DNA of 16,487 nucleotides. It comes from JAPLDB01 sp038230515. Its GTDB lineage: Bacteria; Bacteroidota; Bacteroidia; AKYH767-A; 2013-40CM-41-45. The stretch is from contig JBBRND010000055.1 of the NCBI GenBank assembly GCA_038230515.1, positions 1-16,487 of the forward strand. The letters run 5' to 3'. The position numbers and the translations under genes were made by a program. The notes under the pieces were generated by a model. That model did not search any database. It was not told the origin of the DNA and saw nothing but the letters and a program-made list of their open reading frames with translations. Below, piece after piece: positions 8,413 through 15,536 of this stretch (its first letter is position 1; each line of letters begins with the position of its first letter).

Positions 8413-8476
8413 AAAATAAATGTGGCAAATACCGCTGTGAAAATAAATAAGCAAAAATATTTGCCTCTTTTATTTT
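8413..8476. repeat. AT-rich stem-loop with the ACCGCTGTG motif, left of site B
   Basis: AAAATAAATGTGGCAAAT (8413-8430) pairs with ATTTGCCTCTTTTATTTT (8459-8476) with about three mismatches. The 28-base loop begins ACCGCTGTG, the same nonamer found in the loops of the hairpins in sites A and B, but placed next to the opposite arm. No promoter of the TAnnTTTG type was found beside it. It sits in the 5' flank of the 1551-aa gene and may act as a transcription barrier. Confidence 0.5.
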
Positions 8477-8628
8477 TACGAAGGGATAGCGATTTCCGGC
8501 TTTGCCGCGTTTCGGAGCTGGCACTTTCGTTTTGCTGTGCACTTCAATCGGAGTTGTTCGAGTTGCTGATAACGCATAAGGGATAAACGCAGTAATAAAA
8601 AAGGGGGATAAAATGATTGACCCTCTCT

Positions 8629-8694
8629 CCAAAAAAATTGCAACAAATCAAATAGAGAATTTATACCGCTGTGATCTGTTGCAATTTTTTTGAA
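8629..8694 (-). ncRNA. Predicted small hairpin RNA in site B
   Basis: Homologue of the site A element. A perfect 15-bp stem pairs 8677-8691 with 8631-8645 (AAAAAAATTGCAACA / TGTTGCAATTTTTTT) around a 31-base loop containing CACAGCGGTA on the transcribed strand, with a terminal U run. The promoter at 8701-8730 lies 9 bases upstream, so a transcript of about 66 nt is expected. Stem substitutions relative to site A keep pairing, which argues for a selected RNA fold. It could also act as an attenuator in the long leader of the 1551-aa gene downstream. Confidence 0.52.
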
Positions 8695-8700
8695 CATGCA

Positions 8701-8730
8701 CAAATGTAGCAAGTTGCTGTACACTTTCAA
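8701..8730 (-). promoter_or_regulatory. Bacteroidota-type promoter in site B
   Basis: Minus-strand TTG (8728-8730), 19 bases, TACATTTG (8701-8708). It points left, into the hairpin RNA and towards the 1551-aa gene. It aligns with the promoter of site A, and the surrounding TGCACAAA and ACACTTTCAAT are conserved as well. Confidence 0.6.
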
Positions 8731-8849
8731 TGACCTACACAACCCCCTTTTTTATTATTGACGTTTATCTTTCTGTTAGCTGTATACCCATACTCCTACG
8801 AAGTGAACTCTTTCGAGACGCTGTACAGTGTGCGGGGCGGGTGCGCTCT

Positions 8850-8887
8850 TTTTGCAGCAGGCATGTGTGGTGGCTTGTGCTGCAAAA
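8850..8887. repeat. Perfect 10-bp inverted repeat right of site B
   Basis: TTTTGCAGCA (8850-8859) and TGCTGCAAAA (8878-8887) with an 18-base loop, in the leader of the 242-aa gene before its promoter. A nearby TGCGGTGGCTTTAA (from 8898) recurs beside the palindrome at 15399-15471, so the border regions share pieces. Confidence 0.5.
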
Positions 8888-8929
8888 TGTGCGTACCTGC
8901 GGTGGCTTTAAAAGTGTGGTCAGTGATTC

Positions 8930-8958
8930 TTGCTTCTTTGTTTTTCTTGTTACATTTG
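8930..8958 (+). promoter_or_regulatory. Promoter of the 242-aa protein gene
   Basis: TTG (8930-8932), 18 bases, TACATTTG (8951-8958), matching the Bacteroidota consensus. It ends 37 bases before the ATG at 8996, which leaves a short leader of about 30 nt. Confidence 0.65.
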
Positions 8959-8995
8959 TCGCACATAAATTTATTAACCCTTTAAAAATATCGAC

Positions 8996-9724
8996 ATGGC
9001 TTCTAATTCAGAAACTGGGCACTCGGTAAACATCAGCAACTTCAAGTTGTTGATTGATAAATGCACTGCGTTTGGTGCGCCCTACAATCCGAGTAATACT
9101 GATCTCACTATCGTGAACATGACTACGCTCTGGACGACTGGTGATACTGCGCATCAAACATTGACTTCAGCAACTCAGCTTGCGAAGAATCCTATCAATG
9201 CGCGACAAATTTTATTTGAGCCGACTGAAAAGTTGGTGACGAGATCTCTGAATTATTTTAACAGCACGAAGGCAAGTGCGCAAGTAAAGAAAGATGCGAA
9301 GGGCTTGGCTGATCGCTTCCGTGGTTTTGGTGTGAAGGTTTCTAAACTTCCTGATGGTACTCCTGATCCTGCGAGTGTTTCTACAAGCCATCAAGGTTAT
9401 GTTCAGAAGGGTGATACTTTTAAACAGTTGGTTGACTTGTATGCGAGTGATGTTAATTATGCTCCGAATGAAACTGACTTGAAGATTGTTGCGCTTACTG
9501 CTTTGGCTACTGCGATGAAAGCTGCGAATGATGGTATCGGTGCTATCATTGCTCCGATTGGTACTGCAAGAATTACTCGGGACAAGGCGTTGTATGCAAA
9601 AGATACTGGAATGGTTGATGTTTCTTTGTCTTGCAAGAATTATGTGAAAGGTGTTTACGGTGCTAAGGCAGCCGAAACTAAAACTGTTAGTGGAATTAAG
9701 TTTACCCGTCCGAAAGGATTCTAA
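8996..9724 (+). CDS. Conserved Bacteroidota protein of unknown function, paralogue of the 248-aa protein (242 aa)
   Basis: Function unknown. It shares the exact start MASNSETGH with the protein at 862-1608, and the motifs YNP (30-32), NAR (68-70), PNETDLKIVALTAL (157-170) and a C-terminal VSGIKFTRP. It also shows the internal duplication: halves near 14-110 and 140-238, with NF (15-16) answering TF (141-142) and NAR answering TAR (190-192). It lacks the proline run; its linker is KLPDGTPDPAS. No signal peptide or membrane segment, so probably cytoplasmic. It is the only plus-strand gene. A clear promoter, this ATG, a strong terminator and a 21-bp array surround it, and the gene-terminator-array block is inverted with respect to that of module 1. 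Codon choice favours GTG/GCG/AAG more than its neighbours, perhaps reflecting high expression. Confidence 0.87.
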   Translation: MASNSETGHSVNISNFKLLIDKCTAFGAPYNPSNTDLTIVNMTTLWTTGDTAHQTLTSATQLAKNPINARQILFEPTEKLVTRSLNYFNSTKASAQVKKDAKGLADRFRGFGVKVSKLPDGTPDPASVSTSHQGYVQKGDTFKQLVDLYASDVNYAPNETDLKIVALTALATAMKAANDGIGAIIAPIGTARITRDKALYAKDTGMVDVSLSCKNYVKGVYGAKAAETKTVSGIKFTRPKGF

Positions 9725-9740
9725 GATTATTAAGGGGGAT

Positions 9741-9770
9741 GCCGTCCTGATTCGTTGGGGCGGCTTTTTT
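9741..9770 (+). terminator. Intrinsic terminator of the 242-aa protein gene
   Basis: GCCGTCC (9741-9747) pairs with GGGCGGC (9758-9764), including one T-G pair, with a 10-base loop and six T (9765-9770). It is 16 bases after the stop codon. Confidence 0.85.
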
Positions 9771-9790
9771 ATTTAGCGGGGGGGCTTAAT

Positions 9791-10016
9791 GATGGAGCGG
9801 GAGAGGTTATCCATCTGACAGGATGGGATAACTATTGAACAGGATGCGATATTGATGGAGCAGGGTTGAATATCCATGAAACAGGATGGCTTTCTGATGG
9901 AGCAGGATTGTATTCTGATAGGACAGGATGCCTTTCTGACAGAGCGGGATGCGATTCTGATGGGACAGGATGCAATTCTGACAGATTGGGTAGTGATTCT
10001 GATGGATTGGTTTTCT
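9791..10016. repeat. Degenerate 21-bp tandem array 2
   Basis: Units of the type GATGGGACAGGATGCAATTCT. The GGATG core or its variants fall at 9800, 9821, 9842, 9863, 9884, 9905, 9926, 9947, 9968, 9989 and 10010, a strict 21-bp phase. The plus strand is purine-rich. It fills the space between the 242-aa gene's terminator and the convergent 456-aa gene. Heptapeptide frames are open on both strands (SDGAG-type on plus, SESHPAP-type on minus), but without a convincing start, so I treat it as DNA repeat. Confidence 0.8.
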
Positions 10017-10022
10017 TAAAGA

Positions 10023-11393
10023 TCACTCTTTGATGAGTTTCTTTGTTACCCTTCCTTTCTCGCTTTCAAGAGTAAGGAAGTAAATTCCTGTGGTGAGTTC
10101 GGAGATGTCTAACTCTTTGCGAGTTGTTTTTGCAGGGAGTATTTCAGTTTTTATTTGTCTGTTTAAAACATCGGAAATAATTAAGCGATAAGAAATTGAG
10201 ATGAGAGGAATATTGATTGTAAATGTTAAAGTAGTTGGGTTTGGGTAAAAATAAAATTCTTCCTCAGTTTCATTTTCACTTATACCGTTTGGACTACTAC
10301 AGGTATCAACAAAATTTCCGCCAGTCCATTTTATAAAACGGTTTACGAAATTATTATTGAGTGAATCATTCCAATAAAAAGTGAATAATGTGTCGTGAAA
10401 GAAATTGAAAGCCGCAACGGGGCTTTCTAAATCGTAAGTTGTACCAAATCCGCACCACCTCGCTCCATCCCATTTTGCAAGACAAAAAGCGGGTACATGA
10501 TCGGCAAAATAAAAACCTCCTGTAACATAAAGCTCATCGTTGTAAATGTGCATATCATAAAGCTGCATGTTTGTGCCGTAGGTATTGTTAATCCCTTGCA
10601 AACTTTCAGAAGGTTCACTCCAAGTTGTTCCGTTCCATTTCTGAATTCCGTTACCAGCATTTCCTAAACCTTTTTCAATTAAACCGCCTGCGTACAATTC
10701 ATTTTTGTAAACAAGAAGTTTACTAACTCCAGTGAAGCCGCCAAAGAAACCTTGTCCTACTTTTTGCCATGAGCCATTGTGATAATATGCCATGTCTTCT
10801 AAGCCAAGTGTGCTATCATAAAAATTTCCACCAACGTAAATCTCATTATTGTATTTCTCAATATTGTTTATGGAAGCGTTCACAACTGGAAAGCTATCTA
10901 CATTACCCCAAAAAAATGAATGATACTTCGCAATGCCATTCATATTCACGGAATCTATTAAAGAAAACAATCCCATCGCGTACAATTCAGAATCAATGAT
11001 TTTCAAATTAAATACTGTGGCGTTAAAATCGCCAACTACATACCAATTAAATCCGTCATATCTTGTCATATGCGGCATCGGCATACCATTGACCTCAGTA
11101 TATGCGCCTCCGATAAAAAGTTCGCCATTGAAATATACTATTGACCAAACTTTGCCGTTAAATGTTCCAATGGTTGTCCAATTAATTCCATCGTATTTAC
11201 AAATGCTTACTTGATCTGTCGCACCTTGACTATTAAAAATATTTCCTGCAACGTAAAGTAAGTCGTTTGTCGTATCTGAATATACGCAAACAATATCCAA
11301 AGGGTAAAGCGGAAGATTCGCGCCTATCCAATGCTGCGCTTTGGATTCCCCAAAGCGCAGCAAAAAGAAAAGGCATATGATTAACTGTTTCAT
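10023..11393 (-). CDS. T9SS-secreted kelch/propeller-like protein (456 aa)
   Basis: Exported protein. Residues 1-20 are a signal peptide (MKQLIICLFFLLRFGESKAQ). Residues 21-365 contain blades of the form L-Y-V/A-G-G-x-F ... I-x-K-Y/W-D/N-G-x-x-W, for example LYVAGNIFNSQGA, LFIGGAYTEVNG, IYVGGNFYDS, LYAGGLIEKG and LYVTGGFYFADH, as in beta-propeller proteins of the kelch/galactose-oxidase-like type found in Bacteroidota. Residues about 375-456 are the T9SS type A sorting domain (FYFYPNPTTLTFTINI, ending VTKKLIKE). The ATG (11391-11393) overlaps the TGA stop of the upstream 1270-aa gene by one base, so translation is probably coupled. A TTG codon just upstream in frame is a less likely start. 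Ligand unknown. No clear terminator precedes the repeat array downstream. Confidence 0.88.
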   Translation of the reverse strand: MKQLIICLFFLLRFGESKAQHWIGANLPLYPLDIVCVYSDTTNDLLYVAGNIFNSQGATDQVSICKYDGINWTTIGTFNGKVWSIVYFNGELFIGGAYTEVNGMPMPHMTRYDGFNWYVVGDFNATVFNLKIIDSELYAMGLFSLIDSVNMNGIAKYHSFFWGNVDSFPVVNASINNIEKYNNEIYVGGNFYDSTLGLEDMAYYHNGSWQKVGQGFFGGFTGVSKLLVYKNELYAGGLIEKGLGNAGNGIQKWNGTTWSEPSESLQGINNTYGTNMQLYDMHIYNDELYVTGGFYFADHVPAFCLAKWDGARWCGFGTTYDLESPVAAFNFFHDTLFTFYWNDSLNNNFVNRFIKWTGGNFVDTCSSPNGISENETEEEFYFYPNPTTLTFTINIPLISISYRLIISDVLNRQIKTEILPAKTTRKELDISELTTGIYFLTLESEKGRVTKKLIKE

Positions 11394-14300
11394 CAATTCT
11401 GAATTTTAACAAACTTCATTCCCATGCTTGATTGTTCACCTTGCATTTGAAGAAAATAAATTCCTTCGCTTAAGCTACTAATGTCAAACTGCATTTTGTT
11501 CTTGCCTTCAATACCCAAGAAAGGAAGAACGCGAATTGTTTGACCAAGGTTATTGCAAATAATGAAATTAAATTTCTCTTTTTTATTGAGATCAAACAGC
11601 AAGTTAATTTTATCATAAGATGGGTTAGGAAATAATGTTGCGTGAATGTTTTCTTTAGTTATTTCCTCAATTCCAATAACATTATCAACGCAAAGCATTG
11701 TAATAAATCCGTCCTGTTGACCGCTATATGTTGAATCAAAATATGCTCCGCTTCCTGAATCGAAAACTGGAAACTTTTTATAGGCGTTATCATCCCCACA
11801 TACATATCCCGTGAGATAAAGTTTTTCATCGTGAACTGTTATATCGTTTACATGAATGCCATATAAAGAATGTGCACCTCCGATGAATGTGCCGTAAAGC
11901 AAATTATTCGCATTGTCGAAAGCGATAATACAGCCGCTTGGAGCATAGGCAGGGTTAAGTCCTCCGATAATTCTGTCCTGATAATATATGTTCGGAACTT
12001 GTCTTAGCGGAAAAAGTGTATCGTTGGTGCTGCCTCCAACATAAACTGCATCATCGTGGTCAATTGCAATTGCACTTAAATTAACCTGACCTTCTCCGCT
12101 TACGAATGTACTCCACATTAAAGAATAGTCAGAGTGATTAAATTTCATAATGTAACCTTCGGCAGTATGGAAAATAGAATCATTAAAACCAGTAGAATGT
12201 TTAAGAGGGAAATTGCTGCTTGCTGTTAATCCAACAATATAGATGTTGTTGTAACTATCAAAAGCAATTCTGTTTCCTGCATTTGGTGGAGTGAAAACAC
12301 CAATGTATTCATGTGCTGAACCTCCGATTAAACTTGCCCATTGCCTTGCGCCTGATGAATTAAATTTTACAATGTATTCATCGAATGTTCCTCCAATGGT
12401 GCTGTCAATAAAAGCACTTCCTCCTGGAAAGAGAGTTGGTAAATTGCTACTGCGTGTACCGCCTTGCATAAACACATTATCATTTTTATCTACTTTGACT
12501 GAACTTGCCCAATCTAAAGAATCACCACAATAAAAAGTACACCATACCAATGAATCGTTATTATCAAACTCAGCAAGGAAAGCATCGCTTCCAGCAGATG
12601 CAGTTTGATTATACGCACCTCCTTTTGAATGCAGTGGAAAGCTACTTCCATCACCATACCCTGCAACATATAGATTATCGTTACTGTCAAAATCTAAACT
12701 ATATGCTCTGTCAGAACCGCTACCACCAAAATAAGTTGACCATAATAAACTCTGTCCGTCAGAACTGAACTTGGAAATAAACCCATCTCCAACGCCTCCA
12801 ACAGCATAATCATTGTAAGATGATGTATGATGATGAGAAGGAAATCCAACTGAAGATGTGAAACCGCAAATGCAAACCTCTCCACTGCTGTTACATTTTA
12901 CATCAGTTGCAAATTGATCGTCCGCTCCACCTAAATATGTACTCCATGCGAGTTTGTGGTCAGTATCAAACTGTGAAAGAAAACATTGCTCTAATCCAAA
13001 GAAACCTGACTGATAAGCGTTCCAAATTGGAAAATTTGTTGAGCCGCGAGTTTCACCTGTGACATATTGGTTGTCGGAATTGTCGGTAGCAACACCGAAG
13101 CTAACTTCTTCTGCATCTCCACCAAAAATTGTTCCCCAACATAAACCTGAATCGGGTGGGGCAGCTATGCCTACTGCTCTTGCACATTCTAATACCAACG
13201 GTTTTTCTCCATCATAACTTCCCCCAAGCGTAAACTCTACATCAGCCGAATCAATAATATTGTAAGAAGCAAGCCAACCCAAAGAAATTCTGTTTCCATC
13301 ACGATCAAGTTGATAAGCGAGGGGTCTTTCATAAATAAAAGATCCGACTACGCCCTGAACTTTTAAATCCGAATTGCTTACAAGAGAAAGTTGTTGATGT
13401 CCTGTAAAGTGTAATTTTATTGCGCTTGGGTCGCCTTCGGTGTTTACGATGATCTGAAATTTCATACCTGAACTGTTGTTTGAAAAAACAACATCGGTAT
13501 TTTCGTAAACACTACTATACATTATTTTCTCGCTTCCTTCAATTCCAGTAATGCCGTCAGGGCAATGACCAAGAAAATAATTCAATACTTGATCTTTGTC
13601 GTGTAAGCCATCTGTATAGGCATCGCTTAATATCCCATCTTGAAAGTTCATTGTAATTCTTTCAAGAGAATCTGTTATTGTAGTGTCGTTGTGAATTTTT
13701 CCCATTACAAACGCAACACTGTCTTGCTTGAAATAGAGTTTTGGAAATTGCTTGATAGTGTAGAAGTATAAATCATCCTGTGTGTTTCCGTCCGTTCCAA
13801 TAATCTGCCCTGTGTTTGGATAGAATAATAAAGTGGAAGGAGTGGGAACTGTGTCTTGTGGGACTAAAAAATAATCGGTCTTGTATTTGATTGTAACTTT
13901 CTGATAGGTGCTGTCGGTAATTTGTGATTCGCCTGAAACAAAAATATTTCCGTTTGCATCGGCTGTTATTCCTGTTCCTTGATCGTCTCCGTTATACTCA
14001 CCGTCAAAATAAATTTTCCAAAGGTAATCTCCCGCACGGCTGTAAGCAATCGTAAGAATATCTTTATCTCCCCGCGTTGCAGTTCCTGTCATTACAATAT
14101 TTCCGTAATTGTCAAAACACATTTTTGTTACTATATCATCGGCACTGTCTGCGTCAAATTTCTTGACCCACTTCATTACTCCGCTGTTGCTGTATTTTAC
14201 TAAAAGATAGTCCAAGTTAGAACCATTATAACTTTTTCCTCCGACATAAACATATCCGCTGTCATCAACAAGAACATCGCTACCCTCGTCTGGCTTGCCT

Positions 14301-15205
14301 ACGGTTCCGAAATTAACTACCCAAGAAAGATTTCCCGCACTGTCAACTTTTGCGGTCTTTACATTAAAACTTGCGCCACTATCAGAAGCTGCACCTGTAA
14401 TGTAAAAATTTCCGAAGTGATCGCACTTGACCGCCATTGGGCGGTCAAAGCTGTTGGTTGTTCCTCCGATGCGAGTAGTATCTTTTGCAGTCCCTACGGA
14501 ATCATAAGTGACAGAACAATAATTCCATTTTGTAGGCGTATCCTGACTCGCACCTGCAATAGTGACTTTTCCTGTTGGAGAAATATCCATTGCGAATGAA
14601 AGGTCATATAAACTATGGAAATCGTATTGGCGTTTCCAGTTGAGCGCACCTGTGGTGCGGTTTAACTGAATAGTGGCGTAGTTGAGTTGCGTTACTGAAT
14701 CATAAACTGCGCCTGTTACATACACAAAACTGTTTTTGACTTTGATTGCAGCAGGCACATCATAATTATTCATTGTGCCGTTTAAGGTGTAAGTCCATAT
14801 CAATGTGCCGTCATAACCGTACTTTAAAATTACCCAATCAAAATTTGTTGCAGAGGAATAAGAAACTCCTGCAACGTAAATGCTGGACTTGTCATCGGTT
14901 GTTACAGCAACTGGTTGGTCGCGGTTGTTTCCGCTGCTTGAATAAGTTTTTTTCCAAATGGAATAACCTGTACTGTCCATTTTGGAAATTAAAATATTTG
15001 CGCCTGTTGTGGTGTCTTCAATCGTTACACCAACTGAGATGATGTTGCTGCTATCATCCTGTGCAATTGGAATAACGGTGAGGGTGTCTGAAATTCCTGC
15101 GTAGTCCATCCAGTCAGCGATGATTGCGGGTGTTGTCTGCGCGTTAGCGCAGACATTAATAAAGAGTAAGACAAAGAGAATTCTAAGAGAGATTCGAGTT
15201 TTCAT
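11393..15205 (-). CDS. Giant T9SS-secreted protein with two SBBP-type beta-propellers (1270 aa)
   Basis: Secreted or surface-anchored protein. Residues 1-22 form a signal peptide ending CANAQ. Residues 30-445 form a first propeller with blades such as DDSGYVYVGGKS...LLVKYSNSGVMKW. Residues about 500-675 resemble the domain (DUF7948 in my memory) that precedes SBBP repeats in many Bacteroidota proteins (VYENTDVVFSNNSSGMKF...DPSAIKLHFTG...YERPLAYQL). Residues 688-1175 hold about seven SBBP repeats (PF06739 type), for example WSTYLGGADDQ, WSTYFGGSGSD, WASLIGGSAHE and YGTFIGGAHS, each followed by a D-x-x-x-N-x-Y-V-x-G strand. Residues 1188-1270 are the T9SS type A sorting domain (LFPNPSYDKINLLF). 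It is the first gene of a pair with the 456-aa gene. Its promoter candidate lies 27-55 bases upstream. Confidence 0.92.
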   Translation of the reverse strand: MKTRISLRILFVLLFINVCANAQTTPAIIADWMDYAGISDTLTVIPIAQDDSSNIISVGVTIEDTTTGANILISKMDSTGYSIWKKTYSSSGNNRDQPVAVTTDDKSSIYVAGVSYSSATNFDWVILKYGYDGTLIWTYTLNGTMNNYDVPAAIKVKNSFVYVTGAVYDSVTQLNYATIQLNRTTGALNWKRQYDFHSLYDLSFAMDISPTGKVTIAGASQDTPTKWNYCSVTYDSVGTAKDTTRIGGTTNSFDRPMAVKCDHFGNFYITGAASDSGASFNVKTAKVDSAGNLSWVVNFGTVGKPDEGSDVLVDDSGYVYVGGKSYNGSNLDYLLVKYSNSGVMKWVKKFDADSADDIVTKMCFDNYGNIVMTGTATRGDKDILTIAYSRAGDYLWKIYFDGEYNGDDQGTGITADANGNIFVSGESQITDSTYQKVTIKYKTDYFLVPQDTVPTPSTLLFYPNTGQIIGTDGNTQDDLYFYTIKQFPKLYFKQDSVAFVMGKIHNDTTITDSLERITMNFQDGILSDAYTDGLHDKDQVLNYFLGHCPDGITGIEGSEKIMYSSVYENTDVVFSNNSSGMKFQIIVNTEGDPSAIKLHFTGHQQLSLVSNSDLKVQGVVGSFIYERPLAYQLDRDGNRISLGWLASYNIIDSADVEFTLGGSYDGEKPLVLECARAVGIAAPPDSGLCWGTIFGGDAEEVSFGVATDNSDNQYVTGETRGSTNFPIWNAYQSGFFGLEQCFLSQFDTDHKLAWSTYLGGADDQFATDVKCNSSGEVCICGFTSSVGFPSHHHTSSYNDYAVGGVGDGFISKFSSDGQSLLWSTYFGGSGSDRAYSLDFDSNDNLYVAGYGDGSSFPLHSKGGAYNQTASAGSDAFLAEFDNNDSLVWCTFYCGDSLDWASSVKVDKNDNVFMQGGTRSSNLPTLFPGGSAFIDSTIGGTFDEYIVKFNSSGARQWASLIGGSAHEYIGVFTPPNAGNRIAFDSYNNIYIVGLTASSNFPLKHSTGFNDSIFHTAEGYIMKFNHSDYSLMWSTFVSGEGQVNLSAIAIDHDDAVYVGGSTNDTLFPLRQVPNIYYQDRIIGGLNPAYAPSGCIIAFDNANNLLYGTFIGGAHSLYGIHVNDITVHDEKLYLTGYVCGDDNAYKKFPVFDSGSGAYFDSTYSGQQDGFITMLCVDNVIGIEEITKENIHATLFPNPSYDKINLLFDLNKKEKFNFIICNNLGQTIRVLPFLGIEGKNKMQFDISSLSEGIYFLQMQGEQSSMGMKFVKIQN

Positions 15206-15231
15206 AAGATTTAAGTTTTGGGTTTACGATT

Positions 15232-15260
15232 CAAAAGTATTGAATAATAAACGGGTTAAA
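15232..15260 (-). promoter_or_regulatory. Candidate promoter of the 1270-aa / 456-aa gene pair
   Basis: Minus-strand TTTA (15257-15260), 17 bases, TACTTTTG (15232-15239). The -7 box is a full TAnnTTTG match, the -33 box is weaker. It ends 26 bases before the ATG at 15205. Confidence 0.5.
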
Positions 15261-15398
15261 TAAAATTTGTTTGAATAAATGTTTTGTGTTTGCTTTTCGG
15301 TGCTCCGAAGAAATCAGGTTGGATGCCCTCTTGACTGAATAGCAGGCAGTATCAAGTTGCTACTGTGAGGTCGGAAAATCGAAGCGAGCGGGGAGGGG

Positions 15399-15471
15399 AT
15401 TGCAAGCTTTTTTTTATTTTTTATTCCATAAAGGCATAAGCAAAAGCAAAAAATAAAAATGTGCTTGCAAT
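15399..15471. repeat. AT-rich palindromic element, copy 2
   Basis: ATTGCAAGC (15399-15407) pairs with GCTTGCAAT (15463-15471), and the T-rich and A-rich inner arms extend the stem to about 20 bp. It is a diverged same-strand copy of 472-540. It is followed by TGTGCGGTGGCTTTAA, found in part beside site B and beside copy 1. The rest of the stretch 15261-15536 shows no gene. Confidence 0.65.
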
Positions 15472-15536
15472 GTGCGGTGGCTTTAAGAATAACTTCTAAC
15501 TCTCTCATGCGAAGTGAGCCGCCCCTTTAATGGGTT

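Larger units (their letters stand above)
337..8573 (-). other. Module 1, cassette-like unit bounded by GTTATCAGC / GCTGATAAC
   Basis: The left end (337-352, GTTATCAGCACACTCG) is the inverted complement of the right end (8559-8573, CGAGTTGCTGATAAC) with one indel. The module lies between sites A and B. It contains a 21-bp repeat array, the small repeat-domain protein, an XRE remnant and two T9SS-secreted proteins, all coding on the minus strand. If it is an integron-like cassette, about 8.2 kb is far larger than the usual one-gene cassette. Confidence 0.45.
8565..8783 (-). other. attC-like palindromic site B
   Basis: Order on the plus strand: GCTGATAAC (8565-8573), 8-base spacer GCATAAGG, GATAAACGC (8582-8590), stem arm AGTAATAAAAAAGGGGG (8591-8607), inner segment, stem arm CCCCCTTTTTTATTATTG (8743-8760), an extra A (8761), CGTTTATC (8762-8769), 5-base spacer TTTCT, GTTAGCTGT (8775-8783). 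The 8/5 spacers and the single extra base on the right arm are the same as in sites A and C. The inner segment is homologous to that of site A and contains the predicted small RNA and its promoter. The flanking boxes differ from those of A and C, each matching the far end of its own module. Integron-like recombination is an inference. Confidence 0.58.

Noticed and set aside
132..8783. Sites A and B as MITE-like insertion elements
   Set aside because: No target-site duplications are seen, and the complementary ends belong to the modules, not to the sites.
8730..9029. Plus-strand frames of 99 and 75 codons before the 242-aa gene
   Set aside because: They overlap site B, a hairpin and the gene's promoter, and composition is not protein-like.
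580..10016. CRISPR arrays
   Set aside because: Units are contiguous, degenerate and have no unique spacers; no cas genes.
9832..10026. 64-codon minus-strand frame with SESHPAP heptads in array 2
   Set aside because: The same array is also open on the plus strand without a start; the repeat period explains both.
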